From Planctomycetaceae bacterium (GTDB lineage Bacteria; Planctomycetota; Planctomycetia; Planctomycetales; Planctomycetaceae): a DNA stretch of 64,000 bases. Shown here piece after piece: positions 1-9,120 of this stretch. Under the pieces are notes generated by a model. The model made no database searches and was not told the DNA's origin. It worked only from the letters and a program-made list of their open reading frames with translations. How positions within the stretch are numbered: the first letter of the stretch is position 1; each line of letters starts with the position of its first letter. The DNA lies in NCBI GenBank assembly GCA_021732845.1, contig JAKFUF010000001.1, positions 160,008-224,007 of the forward strand. The letters run 5' to 3'. Position numbers and translations under genes: made by a program.

Positions 1-852
1 GCAAGGTATCTGGATGGCGCGGGACATCGGGGTCCACTGACGACTGAAGCGGCACTGCGCTGGGCCAATCGTCCCCACTTATCGCGGAGTTCTCGCGCGA
101 AGCGGCTGTCGGCGGTCCGCTGTTTCGCCCGGTATCTGGCAGCGAGAGACGGGCAGACGGAAGTGCCGGAGCGGTACCTTGCGCCGAAGGTCTGCTTTCG
201 AAGAAGGCCGCATCTCTACAGCCCGAGCGACCTGGGACAATTGTTGGCTGCGACCGAGCGGCTCGGGCCTTCATATCCTTTGAAGAGGCTGGTTTACCGC
301 ACATTGTTCGGATTACTGGCATGCACTGGCTTGCGAGTTTCCGAAGCTCTGAAACTCAAGTCGGATCACGTCGATCTGCAACGTGGGATCCTGCGAATTG
401 AACAAACGAAGTTCAAAAAATCTCGTCTGGTGCCGCTGCATCCGACGGCCACGCACGCTCTGCGCCGCTACGCGCAGGCACGCTATGGCCGCATCGACGT
501 GCGTGACGATAGCCCCTTCTTTGTCGACAAAAGGGGAAACCGCCTGGCGTATTGCGCAATCCGCTGGAACTTTGAAAGGTTGCGCGAAATGTTGGAGTGG
601 AAGCAGGGCAACGGCGACATGCCTCGTCCCCGCATTCATGATTTGCGTCACACGTTTGCCTGCCAGCGGCTCCTCTCTTGGTATCGCCAGGGCCAGGATG
701 TCCAGCACCTGATCGCCGCGCTCTCGACTTATCTCGGACACGGCAAAGTCACTGACACTTATTGGTATCTGACCAGCACACCGGAACTGCTGGCAATTGC
801 AGGCGTCCGCTTTGAACAGTTCGCAGGCACCGGGAAAGGAGAGGACACATGA
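1..852 (+). CDS. Tyrosine recombinase, 5'-truncated by window edge (RitB-like)
   Basis: The frame is open from base 1, so the protein starts outside the window. An internal GTG at 163 is not a convincing start, because the upstream residues read as an ordinary SAM-like core-binding domain. The C-terminal catalytic domain shows the family residues: Arg in TGLRVSEAL (about 331), His-x-x-Arg in IHDLRHTF (about 637-650), a GHG motif and a downstream Tyr in the DTYWYL stretch near 757-770. It would cut and rejoin DNA through a Tyr-phosphate intermediate. The stop codon overlaps the next start as ATGA at 849-852, which indicates translational coupling. Resemblance to the middle recombinase of RIT elements is from memory of the family. 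Confidence 0.85.
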   Translation, partial: ARYLDGAGHRGPLTTEAALRWANRPHLSRSSRAKRLSAVRCFARYLAARDGQTEVPERYLAPKVCFRRRPHLYSPSDLGQLLAATERLGPSYPLKRLVYRTLFGLLACTGLRVSEALKLKSDHVDLQRGILRIEQTKFKKSRLVPLHPTATHALRRYAQARYGRIDVRDDSPFFVDKRGNRLAYCAIRWNFERLREMLEWKQGNGDMPRPRIHDLRHTFACQRLLSWYRQGQDVQHLIAALSTYLGHGKVTDTYWYLTSTPELLAIAGVRFEQFAGTGKGEDT

Positions 853-1931
853 AGACGACTAGGTCCGTCAGGTCCAAGGCGACCAGGTCCACAAAGTCGA
901 AAGCGGACCGGCCAGCAACAAGTGTGTCGCTCGCACCGAACATTCCCCTCGGCCCGATCCTGCAGCGTTACTTCTGCGAGTATCTGGTCAGCCAGCGCAA
1001 TCTGAGCCAGAACACGATTGCCAGTTACCGCGACACGTTTCGGCTGCTGCTGGAGTTCCTGAAGCTCCGGTACCGCATTTTGCCCGATCGAGTCTGCGTC
1101 GAGGATCTGGACGCGACACACGTGCTCGCATTTCTGGATGATCTGGAGCGACGGCGCGGCAACGCCGTTCGCTCGCGCAATGCCCGCCGGGCGGCGATGC
1201 GCGGCTTCCTTCGTTATGCCGCAGCGTCCGAGCCGCAACTGCTGTCAGTGGCCCAACGCGTGCTGGCCATTCCCACGAAGCGGTTTGAGCGAGCCGCGGT
1301 GGGCTACCTGACACGAAAGCAGATGCAGGCCATTCTCGACTCGCCCGATGTTGCCACCTTTTCCGGACGTCGCGACCGAGTTCTGCTTCTGCTGATGTAC
1401 AACACCGGCGCGCGGGCATCGGAGATTGCGGACCTGCAGGTTCAAGATGTTTCTTTGGAATCGCGAGGCTCAGTGCGTATTCACGGAAAAGGCCGAAAGA
1501 AACGATCCATGCCGCTGTGGCAGAAGACCGTCAGACTGTTGCGTTCCTGGCTGAAGGAACTTCATGGCGTGCCGGATTCGCCCTTGCTGCCCAATGTTCA
1601 CGGCCAGCGGCTGACTCGTTACGGGATTGCCCAACGTTTGCAATACACGGTGCATCGTGCATTCTCCGACGAGCCATCACTTCAGTCGTTACGAATCTCT
1701 CCGCACCTGATTCGTCATACGACGGCGATGCACCTGCTTCAATCGGGCGTGGACCTTTCGGTGATCGCCATGTGGCTTGGCCATGAGTCGACACAAACGA
1801 CCCATCAATACCTCGATGCAGACCTGGATTCCAAAATGCGGGCACTGGCCTGTCTGGACCCGCCCCAGCGCCTAGGAACATCATCGCGCCGCCACGACGA
1901 TCGCATCGTGGAGTTCCTCAATGGTCTGTGA
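849..1931 (+). CDS. Tyrosine recombinase, last gene of the RIT-like element (RitC-like)
   Basis: This 360-residue site-specific recombinase overlaps the upstream recombinase by four bases (ATGA). A basic N-terminal tail (about residues 1-30) precedes the core-binding domain, which begins near PLGPILQRYF, and the catalytic domain follows from about residue 150. Catalytic residues visible are Arg in NTGARASEIADL, His-x-x-Arg in SPHLIRHTTAM, GHE in MWLGHESTQTT and the nucleophile Tyr in THQYLDADL. Length and motif order fit the third gene of RIT elements. The stop codon is followed at once by the TTATGCGCA repeat of the element terminus, so the gene lies flush with the element end. It probably acts with the upstream recombinases on the terminal repeats (inference). 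Confidence 0.88.
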   Translation: MKTTRSVRSKATRSTKSKADRPATSVSLAPNIPLGPILQRYFCEYLVSQRNLSQNTIASYRDTFRLLLEFLKLRYRILPDRVCVEDLDATHVLAFLDDLERRRGNAVRSRNARRAAMRGFLRYAAASEPQLLSVAQRVLAIPTKRFERAAVGYLTRKQMQAILDSPDVATFSGRRDRVLLLLMYNTGARASEIADLQVQDVSLESRGSVRIHGKGRKKRSMPLWQKTVRLLRSWLKELHGVPDSPLLPNVHGQRLTRYGIAQRLQYTVHRAFSDEPSLQSLRISPHLIRHTTAMHLLQSGVDLSVIAMWLGHESTQTTHQYLDADLDSKMRALACLDPPQRLGTSSRRHDDRIVEFLNGL

Positions 1932-2015
1932 TTATGCGCACCACCAGATTGAGCAGCGCACGATAAACAAGCAGTTCGGATCAACCGACTGCACATAATC
2001 CGGAACTGCACATAA
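1932..2015. repeat. Terminal repeats of the RIT-like element
   Basis: TTATGCGCA (1932-1940) starts immediately after the recombinase stop. TGCACATAA occurs at 1990-1998 and 2007-2015, 17 bp apart in direct orientation, and both are near-inverses of the first motif. GCAGTTCGGAT (1971-1981) is an imperfect inverse of ATCCGGAACTGC (1998-2009). This combination is expected of recombinase core sites at an element end. Exact boundaries are inferred. Confidence 0.6.
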
Positions 2016-2209
2016 CGCCGGCCAAGTGCTGTTCTGTTCGCCCCTTGGCGGGGGCTGGAGGAGCGGCCTCGGTTCGGCGCTCCTTTCGTTTGGCCCCGCC
2101 ATGTTTTCCGCAATCAGCGGCATCCTTCCGCCTGACAGAGTCCCAAGCGTCCACAGTCCTGTGGCCCGCTTCGACGGACCAAGTTCCCCGTACCTTTTGG
2201 AGTGTTCTG

Positions 2210-3403
2210 ATGCCTGACTCTACAGGTTCCGCCACCGGTCCGCGCGTCATCGGCCGGCTGAGTTTGACGCACATCCTTCTATTGGCGGTGTTCGCCGCCC
2301 TGTTACTTCTGATTCTGCTTCTGGCGATTCCCCGCAGCGCCGCGACCACAAATTCATCGCCGGGATCAAAGCAGAAGCAAGTGGTGAATCTCGGTCAGCA
2401 AAAGGCCCGGACCGAACTTCCGGCATCCGCCCGCGTGAGCGAAACCGAACTTATTCCCGACACCCGGCGGGTCCAGGAGGTGCTGCGAGCGGGGAGTACC
2501 TACCGAACGGTCCAGAAGGGCAGCCTTGTTGTGAAGGGCCATGACCCGGACTGGACATCTGATGAAGTCGTCAAGCTGGCTCTCGTGGCGGAACAGATTG
2601 CCAGCCGGACGATCGAAAGCAACGACGGCGTGACGCTGGTCGAGGTGCGGACCATTGAAACGGCAAGAGTTATCAAGATTCTGTGTGCGACCAAGGATTT
2701 TCACATTGAACTGGGAGATCCCGATCTCTCAATCCTCAAAGCGCTGGATGAGGTGGCACCCGGCGAGGCGGTCGAGGTCGCGGATCCCGTCACGCTCCTG
2801 CAGGCAGTCCTCAAGCCGGGGACGGATGTCACACGGGGCACTTGGAAGGTAGTTGCCAGTGTCGACCAACTCTCCGGCAAGAAGATTCGGCTGACGCATA
2901 CGAACGGAATTGGCGTCACGAACGTTGAACCTGTCAACTGCAGCCTCACTGAGGAAGAGGTCGAACTGTTCTTCCGCGCGGATCCGCTGGCGGACATGCG
3001 CTTCCTGCCGGATCTGGGACTCAAGCCGGGTGAATCATTCGTCGTGCCCGGTTACGCTTTCGCCCAGTTGCTGGACCCGGAACTTCATCCGCATGTCGAA
3101 GGCAACCTCACCATCACGCGTGGAAGTGATCTGCGGCAGGACGGCCATCAGATGGCACTGCTGAAGATCGATTCCAGCAAGAGCGACCTGCAGTTGTCCG
3201 CTGCAGATTCCCAACAGAAAGCGTTTGGCCGACTGACGCCAAAGGGAACACTGCTCTTCGATCTCGACGGTCAGTTCGTTCGTCAGGCCACGCTTTCCGG
3301 TGAAATCCTCATTCGCTCGATTCCCAAGGACCATGCGCTCGGCAATTCGAGCCCCGTCAGCCAGCCCGAAACCTCCATGACTTATTCCTGCCAAAAACTA
3401 TGA
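2210..3403 (+). CDS. Membrane-anchored protein, first gene of kinase/FHA-ABC operon
   Basis: The family is not recognised. The ATG at 2210 is preferred over an upstream in-frame start at 2045 because a GGAG box sits a few bases before it and the protein then begins with a normal N-terminus. Residues about 17-41 form one strong hydrophobic helix, so the 397-residue protein is predicted to be anchored with a large C-terminal domain outside the cytoplasm. That domain is rich in valine and acidic residues with no obvious catalytic motif. The stop overlaps the start of the kinase gene (ATGA, 3400-3403), so the two are translationally coupled. A sensory or substrate role for the kinase is plausible but unsupported by motif. 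The RIT-like element ends about 195 bp upstream. Confidence 0.75.
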   Translation: MPDSTGSATGPRVIGRLSLTHILLLAVFAALLLLILLLAIPRSAATTNSSPGSKQKQVVNLGQQKARTELPASARVSETELIPDTRRVQEVLRAGSTYRTVQKGSLVVKGHDPDWTSDEVVKLALVAEQIASRTIESNDGVTLVEVRTIETARVIKILCATKDFHIELGDPDLSILKALDEVAPGEAVEVADPVTLLQAVLKPGTDVTRGTWKVVASVDQLSGKKIRLTHTNGIGVTNVEPVNCSLTEEEVELFFRADPLADMRFLPDLGLKPGESFVVPGYAFAQLLDPELHPHVEGNLTITRGSDLRQDGHQMALLKIDSSKSDLQLSAADSQQKAFGRLTPKGTLLFDLDGQFVRQATLSGEILIRSIPKDHALGNSSPVSQPETSMTYSCQKL

Positions 3404-6400
3404 CCACCTCACCTTCGAATCCACCGGACAGCCAGTCACTTTTCGGTCAACAGACCATTCCCGGCCAGCGGACCTCCAATGTGGGAGTTGCGCAACCAAT
3501 CACCGTTCAGATTCCCGGCTACGAAATCCGGCGGCAAATCGGTGCCGGCGGCATGGGAGTCGTCTTTGAAGCGGTACAGCTGTCACTCAACCGTCGCGTG
3601 GCGGTCAAGGTACTTTCTCCGAGCCTTTCCCAAGACAAGGAACTGATTCAGCGGTTTGAACAGGAGGGCCTGATTCTCGGACGCTTGTCACATCCCCATA
3701 TTGTGCAGGTTGTCGAGCGCGGCCAGGCTGCGGGCCAGTTGTTCATTGTTCTGGAGTTTGTGGCTGGAACAAGTGGTTTCCCTGTCACCCTGCAACACTA
3801 TCTGGAACGGGCTCCGATCGATCCCGTCGAAGTCAGGCGGTTGTTTCTCGAAGTTGCCCAGGCGCTGGCTCATGCCCACTCCCAGGGAATTGTCCACCGC
3901 GATGTCAAACCGTCCAACGTGCTGTTGGATCAGCACGGGCACGTCAAAGTTACCGACTTTGGGATCGCCCTTGTCGTTGATTCCGACTCCCGATTGACCA
4001 GGCCCGCGGCAGCATTGGGCACTCTGGAGTACATGGCACCGGAGCAGCGTCAGAATCCCGCCGGCGCAGATCCACGGAGCGACATCTACTCTCTGGGTGT
4101 CATGCTGTACGAGCTGCTGACGGGCCACCTGCCAGTTGGTCTGTTCCTGATGCCCGCCGACGAATTGCCGGGCCTGGCCAATGAATGGAATGCGCTCCTG
4201 GGGCGGTCGCTGCAGTCAAAGCCTGACCAGCGGTTTCAAACAATGGCCGAATTTATCCGAGAACTGCAGGAGATTCCTGTTGTTCCAGCAACCACATCGG
4301 CACCCCCGACTCCAAAGTTGTCCTGGGCGAAGGACGTCACGCTGCCGGAGCCACTGCCTCGGAAATATCCCTGCACAGATTGCGGCCGGGCCTGCGGCGA
4401 GGAAGACATTTACTGTCCCGGTTGCAGCCAGCCGCTCGTGTGGGACTGTCCTGCCTGCGACCGCAAGGGACAAGTCGCCACGCGGTTCTGCGCGGGGTGC
4501 GGTCGTGATCTGCAAAAGGCCGTCCGTGCCCAGTCCTTTCTGGACCGAGCCCTCAAAATCTGCCATGAGCTGGCTTCCTGCGCTGACCCTCTTGCCGCCG
4601 GGGCGAAGGCCCAGAACGCCTGGCAGACTTGGAAGACGGCGACCGCCCTGAGTGCGGATCTGCCAACGCTCGTGGCCGCTACAGACGACTTCAAGAGCGC
4701 CATCGCGTCAACACTGTGGACGGCTGCACGGGATCTGGCCCGCCAGCAGCAGTGCGGCCTGGCCAGTCACTATTGCCAGCTCATCTTGATTGCCTTGCCG
4801 ACTCACGAGGCCGCCCGCGATTTGCTGGACCGATTGGCAGATCTGCGGGAAGAGTGGCTCAGCAAGGCCGCAGCATTCCGTAGCAACGGACAGATCTCCC
4901 AGGAACTCAAGACGCTCCTTAATCTGGAGCAGAAATTCCCGGAGGACGCCGTCATCAAAGCTCTGCGCGTCACCTGTGAAGCGAAGCTGAGTTCTGTGAA
5001 ATCGATCGTCCGCGAGCAGATCCCCGCTCTTCAGCAGGAGCGGCGGCTTGTCGAACTGCTGAAGGTCCTGGAGGGAATTCGCCACAGCGGAGTGGCCGTG
5101 GAAGGGCTGCAGGATTTTGAGGCAACCCAGCGGCAGCGACTGCAGCGGGCGGAATCTCTTTTGAACACGGCGCGAGCTGCCATTGACCAAGGGGCCTTCG
5201 CACGGGCGATTCAGGCGATGGATGCGGCAAGGGATCTGGTCACAGATCACGCCGCCCTCAATCAGCTCCACGAAACCTCGACTGATCGACAGCGCCAGGC
5301 CACCATTCTGCGGGACCAGCTTCAGCAGCATCTAAAAAATCGCCGCTGGTTCCGCGCTCGAAGCTGTTTGAAGAAGATGGAACGCGGACGACTGGGCGGA
5401 CGCATACCGGAAAGCATCGCCCAGCAACTGACCGCACAGGTATTGAAGGCGAACACCTACCTCCGCCTTGGACTGTGGGCACTGCTAAGTTGTGTGGTTG
5501 TCGTGACATGCTCTCTCACCTCAGTCCTGATTCAAGGTCCGCTGGCCAATTTTGTCCGCGGCGTGTTCCCCGCAATGAAGGCCGTTCCTGACGCAGAGAT
5601 GTTGACCGCCTTGTCAGGCACCGCGCTGCTGGCATTCAATGTGCCGGCACTCTCGCTGCTCCAATTGCCGCTGAAAGAGCCAACGCTGACAGGAAATCAT
5701 CTGCCGCGAGTGCTGCTGCGGACCCTGATCGCTGTAACCGTCGCCGCAGTTCCGATCCTGGCCGTGCTTGCGGTTCGGGATGCGGCCCTGCCAAGAGCAT
5801 CTCCCAAGATCCAGCAGGATATGCAGGAGTTCCTCGGCCTGCTGGGGCCGTTCGCGGGACGCTTGGGACTGCTCCTCGTTGGCTCGCTGCCCCTGGGTCT
5901 GGTTGCGGCAGATCTGGCGGTGCGCTGGTCCGATGAACTGGTCAAGGACCGAAAGTTCCATCGGACATGGCCCACTGTACTGGGCATGGTGGGCACCAGC
6001 GGAATGTCGCTGTTGATGAACTACGAGCCGCAGCAGGTGTCGATGGCCAGCTTCCTGCTGACGCTGTCTGGCCTGACCCACATCACCGGAATTTGCCGAT
6101 TCCGATCGGTGCTCCTCGGGATCCTGCCGGCCATCGCCTTTAACGCAATAGCCGGTGCGTGGACTACCAACACGTGGGGAAGCATGACGACGTTCGCAAT
6201 GGCGGGAACCCTGTTTTTTGCTCTCACCGCAATCTGGGAACGCTCCTCAAACATTTTCGCGTTCACCGGGCTGGTCCTGCTCGCCGGGCTGGCAGCCATG
6301 GTTCTTCCAACTCACGCCATGGCGGTGATGTCCGTCTGGATTCTCCTGCTTGGCGAACTGTTCCCGGACCTGCGGCGGGAAGCCGACTGCCGTCTTCATC

Positions 6401-6447
6401 TGTTCGATCGGCTGGCCGAACTCGGCGCTCGGTACCGGCAACGCTGA
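3400..6447 (+). CDS. PknB-type Ser/Thr protein kinase with zinc ribbons and C-terminal membrane domain
   Basis: This 1015-residue protein carries a complete Hanks-type kinase domain at about residues 41-295. It shows the glycine loop GAGGMG (48-53), Lys70, HRD (166-168), DFG (186-188) and APE (213-215). Residues about 323-370 hold four CxxC pairs (CTDC, CPGC, CPAC, CAGC), which look like two zinc ribbons. A long helical region follows, then about eight or nine hydrophobic segments from residue 690 to near the end. The kinase is therefore N-terminal and cytoplasmic, with an unusual polytopic membrane domain in place of the usual single helix and PASTA repeats. It overlaps the upstream gene by four bases and is followed 32 bp later by an FHA-ABC gene, whose FHA domains are natural phosphothreonine readers. 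Confidence 0.93.
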   Translation: MTTSPSNPPDSQSLFGQQTIPGQRTSNVGVAQPITVQIPGYEIRRQIGAGGMGVVFEAVQLSLNRRVAVKVLSPSLSQDKELIQRFEQEGLILGRLSHPHIVQVVERGQAAGQLFIVLEFVAGTSGFPVTLQHYLERAPIDPVEVRRLFLEVAQALAHAHSQGIVHRDVKPSNVLLDQHGHVKVTDFGIALVVDSDSRLTRPAAALGTLEYMAPEQRQNPAGADPRSDIYSLGVMLYELLTGHLPVGLFLMPADELPGLANEWNALLGRSLQSKPDQRFQTMAEFIRELQEIPVVPATTSAPPTPKLSWAKDVTLPEPLPRKYPCTDCGRACGEEDIYCPGCSQPLVWDCPACDRKGQVATRFCAGCGRDLQKAVRAQSFLDRALKICHELASCADPLAAGAKAQNAWQTWKTATALSADLPTLVAATDDFKSAIASTLWTAARDLARQQQCGLASHYCQLILIALPTHEAARDLLDRLADLREEWLSKAAAFRSNGQISQELKTLLNLEQKFPEDAVIKALRVTCEAKLSSVKSIVREQIPALQQERRLVELLKVLEGIRHSGVAVEGLQDFEATQRQRLQRAESLLNTARAAIDQGAFARAIQAMDAARDLVTDHAALNQLHETSTDRQRQATILRDQLQQHLKNRRWFRARSCLKKMERGRLGGRIPESIAQQLTAQVLKANTYLRLGLWALLSCVVVVTCSLTSVLIQGPLANFVRGVFPAMKAVPDAEMLTALSGTALLAFNVPALSLLQLPLKEPTLTGNHLPRVLLRTLIAVTVAAVPILAVLAVRDAALPRASPKIQQDMQEFLGLLGPFAGRLGLLLVGSLPLGLVAADLAVRWSDELVKDRKFHRTWPTVLGMVGTSGMSLLMNYEPQQVSMASFLLTLSGLTHITGICRFRSVLLGILPAIAFNAIAGAWTTNTWGSMTTFAMAGTLFFALTAIWERSSNIFAFTGLVLLAGLAAMVLPTHAMAVMSVWILLLGELFPDLRREADCRLHLFDRLAELGARYRQR

Positions 6448-6479
6448 TCATCTCAAAATATCACCCGGAGCCGATCTCC

Positions 6480-8885
6480 ATGCGCTATCCCGTCCTCCAC
6501 AGTCTTGCGGATTCGGCCCTCCATTCGCTCGCCGAGATCACACGGTTCCATGTCGGCCGCAGCCGTGACGCCGATCTTGTCGTCATGGATGTCAGCTGTT
6601 CGCGGCAGCAGTTTTGCATCGTCCGTGAGAATGAGGCTTTCTTTCTCGAACCCCAATCTGAGTCCAATCCCACGCTCTGCAATGGCGAACTGGTCACGAC
6701 TCGCACGCCACTGCGCCACCTGAGCGAGATCCAGGTCGGATCGAGCACGTTCCGGTTTCTGGAACATCAGCCCGAGGAAGTCTCACTGTCCGAGGAGCCA
6801 CATGCGCTGGATCGACATACAGTTGTCAGGCCAGCAATGCCGGGCATGCTGAGGCGGGTGGACCAGACGTTGGTAGGGAACCGTGACGATTTTCTGATGA
6901 GCGGATTTGTGTCTCCGGAAAACTCCTTTCCCGTGACCGGCACGATGTTGATTGGACGCCACGTGAACCGGGTCCAGATTCACCTGCCGCATCTGCATGT
7001 CTCCGGGCTGCATGCGCAGATCACAGCGGCTGAGAACCAGGGAACGATCACGGATTTGAACAGCGCGAATGGGACATTCATCAATGGTCGCCGGATCTCA
7101 CATCCGACCAAGATTCACCCCAATGACCGGATCGACATCGGTCCCTATTCGCTGTTCTTCACTGGTCATTCGCTGGAGTCTCAATCGCGGGCAAACAATC
7201 TCGAACTCGTGGCGGTGGGACTCCGCCGTGAAGCCCCAGTGCCTGCAACCCGCGGAGTCAAATGTCTGCTCGACAACGTCTCGCTCATCGTCCGGCCGAA
7301 AGAATTCGTGGCAGTCATCGGCCCAAGCGGCTCCGGGAAGTCGACGCTGCTCTCCTGCCTAAGCGCCCGGGCTGCCCTGAACGGCGGACAGGTGTTGCTC
7401 AACGGCAAGGATTTCCATGCCGATTTTGAGCTGCTGAAGAATGATGTCGTGGTGGTTCCACAACGGGACGTGCTGTTTGAAACCCTGACGCCGGAACAGA
7501 TGCTGCGATTTACCGCTCAGTTGCGGTTGCCGCCAGAAACCACCGCTGGTGAGATTGAGGTGCGGATCTCCGAGGTTCTGATGACCGTGAATCTGCTGGA
7601 ACACCGGCTCACATCGGTCCGGCACCTGAGTGGCGGCCAGCGCAAGCGGGCCAGTCTCGCCAACGAGTTGATTGCCGGTGCCAGCCTACTGTTTCTGGAC
7701 GAGGTCACTTCGGGACTGGACGAGCAGGCCGACGAGGAATTCATGGGCCTGTTTCGCAAACTTGCCGACCAGGGCAAGACGGTCGTGTGCATCACCCACA
7801 CGCTGGCCCACATTCCCGGAAACTGCGATCGCGTGGTGGTCCTGGCCGACGGCGGACGGCTGGCGTTCTTCGGTTCACCGGAAGAGGCGCTGGAGTTTTT
7901 CTCCATTCCCCACCTGGGCAGAGTGTTCGACGCACTCAGGCCGCGTCCTGCGATCGAATGGTGTGCACGATTTCGTGGTCATACCCTGTTTCAGAAATGC
8001 GTGTCGCCAGCCCGTCCGAATCAGGCTCCGGGCCGGTTGCCAGCGCGACGGTTGCGCCTCAAGTTTCACGAACACTGCGCCAAGTTTTGGCGACAGACCG
8101 GCATCCTTTTGGTCCGCCATCTCGCGGTGCTTGGCGGTGACCGGCAACACGTGCTGTTAATGGCTGGCCAGGCGGCCATCGTGGCCTGGCTGTTCATTTT
8201 GGTCTACGGCAACATCCCCGGCATCGAGAATGTGTTTGAGCGGAAACAGGCCACAATCACGCTCTGGTTTCTGGCGGGCCTCTCCTCGCTGTGGTTCGGA
8301 TGCAACAATGCCGCCAGGGAACTGGTCAAGGAACGGTCCGTCTTTCAGCAGGAACATGACGTCAATTTGCGAACCGACAGCTACCTTGCGTCGAAGCTGA
8401 TACTGCTCTTCGGCTGCACGTATCTTCAGACCATCTTTCTGCATGTGACGATCCTCCTCTTTTGCCGTCCGCCGGGCCAAATTGTCGCATCGTGGTTTGT
8501 GCTGACGCTCATGGGACTGACGGGTGTCGTCTCGGGCCTCGGACTTTCTGCCCTCGCCAAGTCGGAGCAGGCCGCAATTGCGCTCGTGCCCGTATTCCTG
8601 ATCCCACAAATCATCCTCTCGGATGTCATCATTAAGCTCCGCGGCATGAGCCTGTTGATCGCCAAACTGATTGTCCCGGCATATTGGGGCATCAAGGCTT
8701 TGCATGCGTTGGTTCCGGGCAGCGACTTGAACACGATGCGATTGATGGACAAGGAATCGTTTTTCGTCTGCGTCGCGATGCTTTGTGCGCACATCACCGC
8801 CTTGGCATTCGCGGTTGTCTTCTGCATGCGCCAAAACAACAGGTTGATCGCAAACCGATTCCGGATTTTCAACTGGCTTGCCTGA
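6480..8885 (+). CDS. ABC transporter with two FHA domains (ABCG-type half transporter)
   Basis: The ATG at 6480 follows a GGAG box. An upstream in-frame start (6159) would lie inside the kinase gene and is rejected. The 801-residue protein has a divergent FHA domain (about 20-95) and a canonical FHA domain (about 150-230, with GRH, SGLH, and NSANGTFING). A nucleotide-binding domain follows with Walker A GPSGSGKST (281-289), signature LSGGQ (383-387), Walker B LLFLDE (403-408) and H-loop His440. The C-terminal 250 residues hold about six membrane helices, as in ABC2/ABCG exporters. FHA domains bind phosphothreonine, so phosphorylation by the adjacent kinase probably gates transport, as known for mycobacterial PknF and Rv1747. 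The substrate is unknown. Confidence 0.93.
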   Translation: MRYPVLHSLADSALHSLAEITRFHVGRSRDADLVVMDVSCSRQQFCIVRENEAFFLEPQSESNPTLCNGELVTTRTPLRHLSEIQVGSSTFRFLEHQPEEVSLSEEPHALDRHTVVRPAMPGMLRRVDQTLVGNRDDFLMSGFVSPENSFPVTGTMLIGRHVNRVQIHLPHLHVSGLHAQITAAENQGTITDLNSANGTFINGRRISHPTKIHPNDRIDIGPYSLFFTGHSLESQSRANNLELVAVGLRREAPVPATRGVKCLLDNVSLIVRPKEFVAVIGPSGSGKSTLLSCLSARAALNGGQVLLNGKDFHADFELLKNDVVVVPQRDVLFETLTPEQMLRFTAQLRLPPETTAGEIEVRISEVLMTVNLLEHRLTSVRHLSGGQRKRASLANELIAGASLLFLDEVTSGLDEQADEEFMGLFRKLADQGKTVVCITHTLAHIPGNCDRVVVLADGGRLAFFGSPEEALEFFSIPHLGRVFDALRPRPAIEWCARFRGHTLFQKCVSPARPNQAPGRLPARRLRLKFHEHCAKFWRQTGILLVRHLAVLGGDRQHVLLMAGQAAIVAWLFILVYGNIPGIENVFERKQATITLWFLAGLSSLWFGCNNAARELVKERSVFQQEHDVNLRTDSYLASKLILLFGCTYLQTIFLHVTILLFCRPPGQIVASWFVLTLMGLTGVVSGLGLSALAKSEQAAIALVPVFLIPQIILSDVIIKLRGMSLLIAKLIVPAYWGIKALHALVPGSDLNTMRLMDKESFFVCVAMLCAHITALAFAVVFCMRQNNRLIANRFRIFNWLA

Positions 8886-9120
8886 AGTGCGGCCCGGCTA
8901 CTGATCGGAAAATCTGCGGCAGCACGCAGCTTTTCATCACGAGACCATCGACTCCGCTGACAGACAGTCGGTCGGTTTTGCCTCGTCAGCGATCCGTTCT
9001 GGCAGATCTCCTTGGTTCGAAAGGGTGCCATGGTCCATGCCATGGTGCCACCGGAGATTGAGTTTTGGGGTCGTCAACGGGATAATTTGCTGTGACCTGT
9101 AATCTCAATGGAAAGACGGC

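Larger units (their letters stand above)
1..2015 (+). mobile_element. Right-hand part of a RIT-like multi-recombinase element
   Basis: Two overlapping tyrosine recombinase genes (reading frame open from base 1, and 849-1931) are followed by a short structured terminus. RIT (recombinase in trio) elements carry three consecutive overlapping recombinase genes, and the two proteins here resemble the second and third. The terminus contains TTATGCGCA at 1932-1940, its near-inverse TGCACATAA at 1990-1998 and again at 2007-2015, and an imperfect inverted pair at 1971-1981 and 1998-2009. The left end and the first recombinase would lie outside the window. The right boundary at about 2015 is inferred from the repeats. 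Confidence 0.65.

Noticed and set aside
8886..9120. Second attachment site for the tRNA-Ser element
   Set aside because: No copy of the tRNA 3' end was found there; only short direct repeats of TGCCATGG were seen near 9028-9050.
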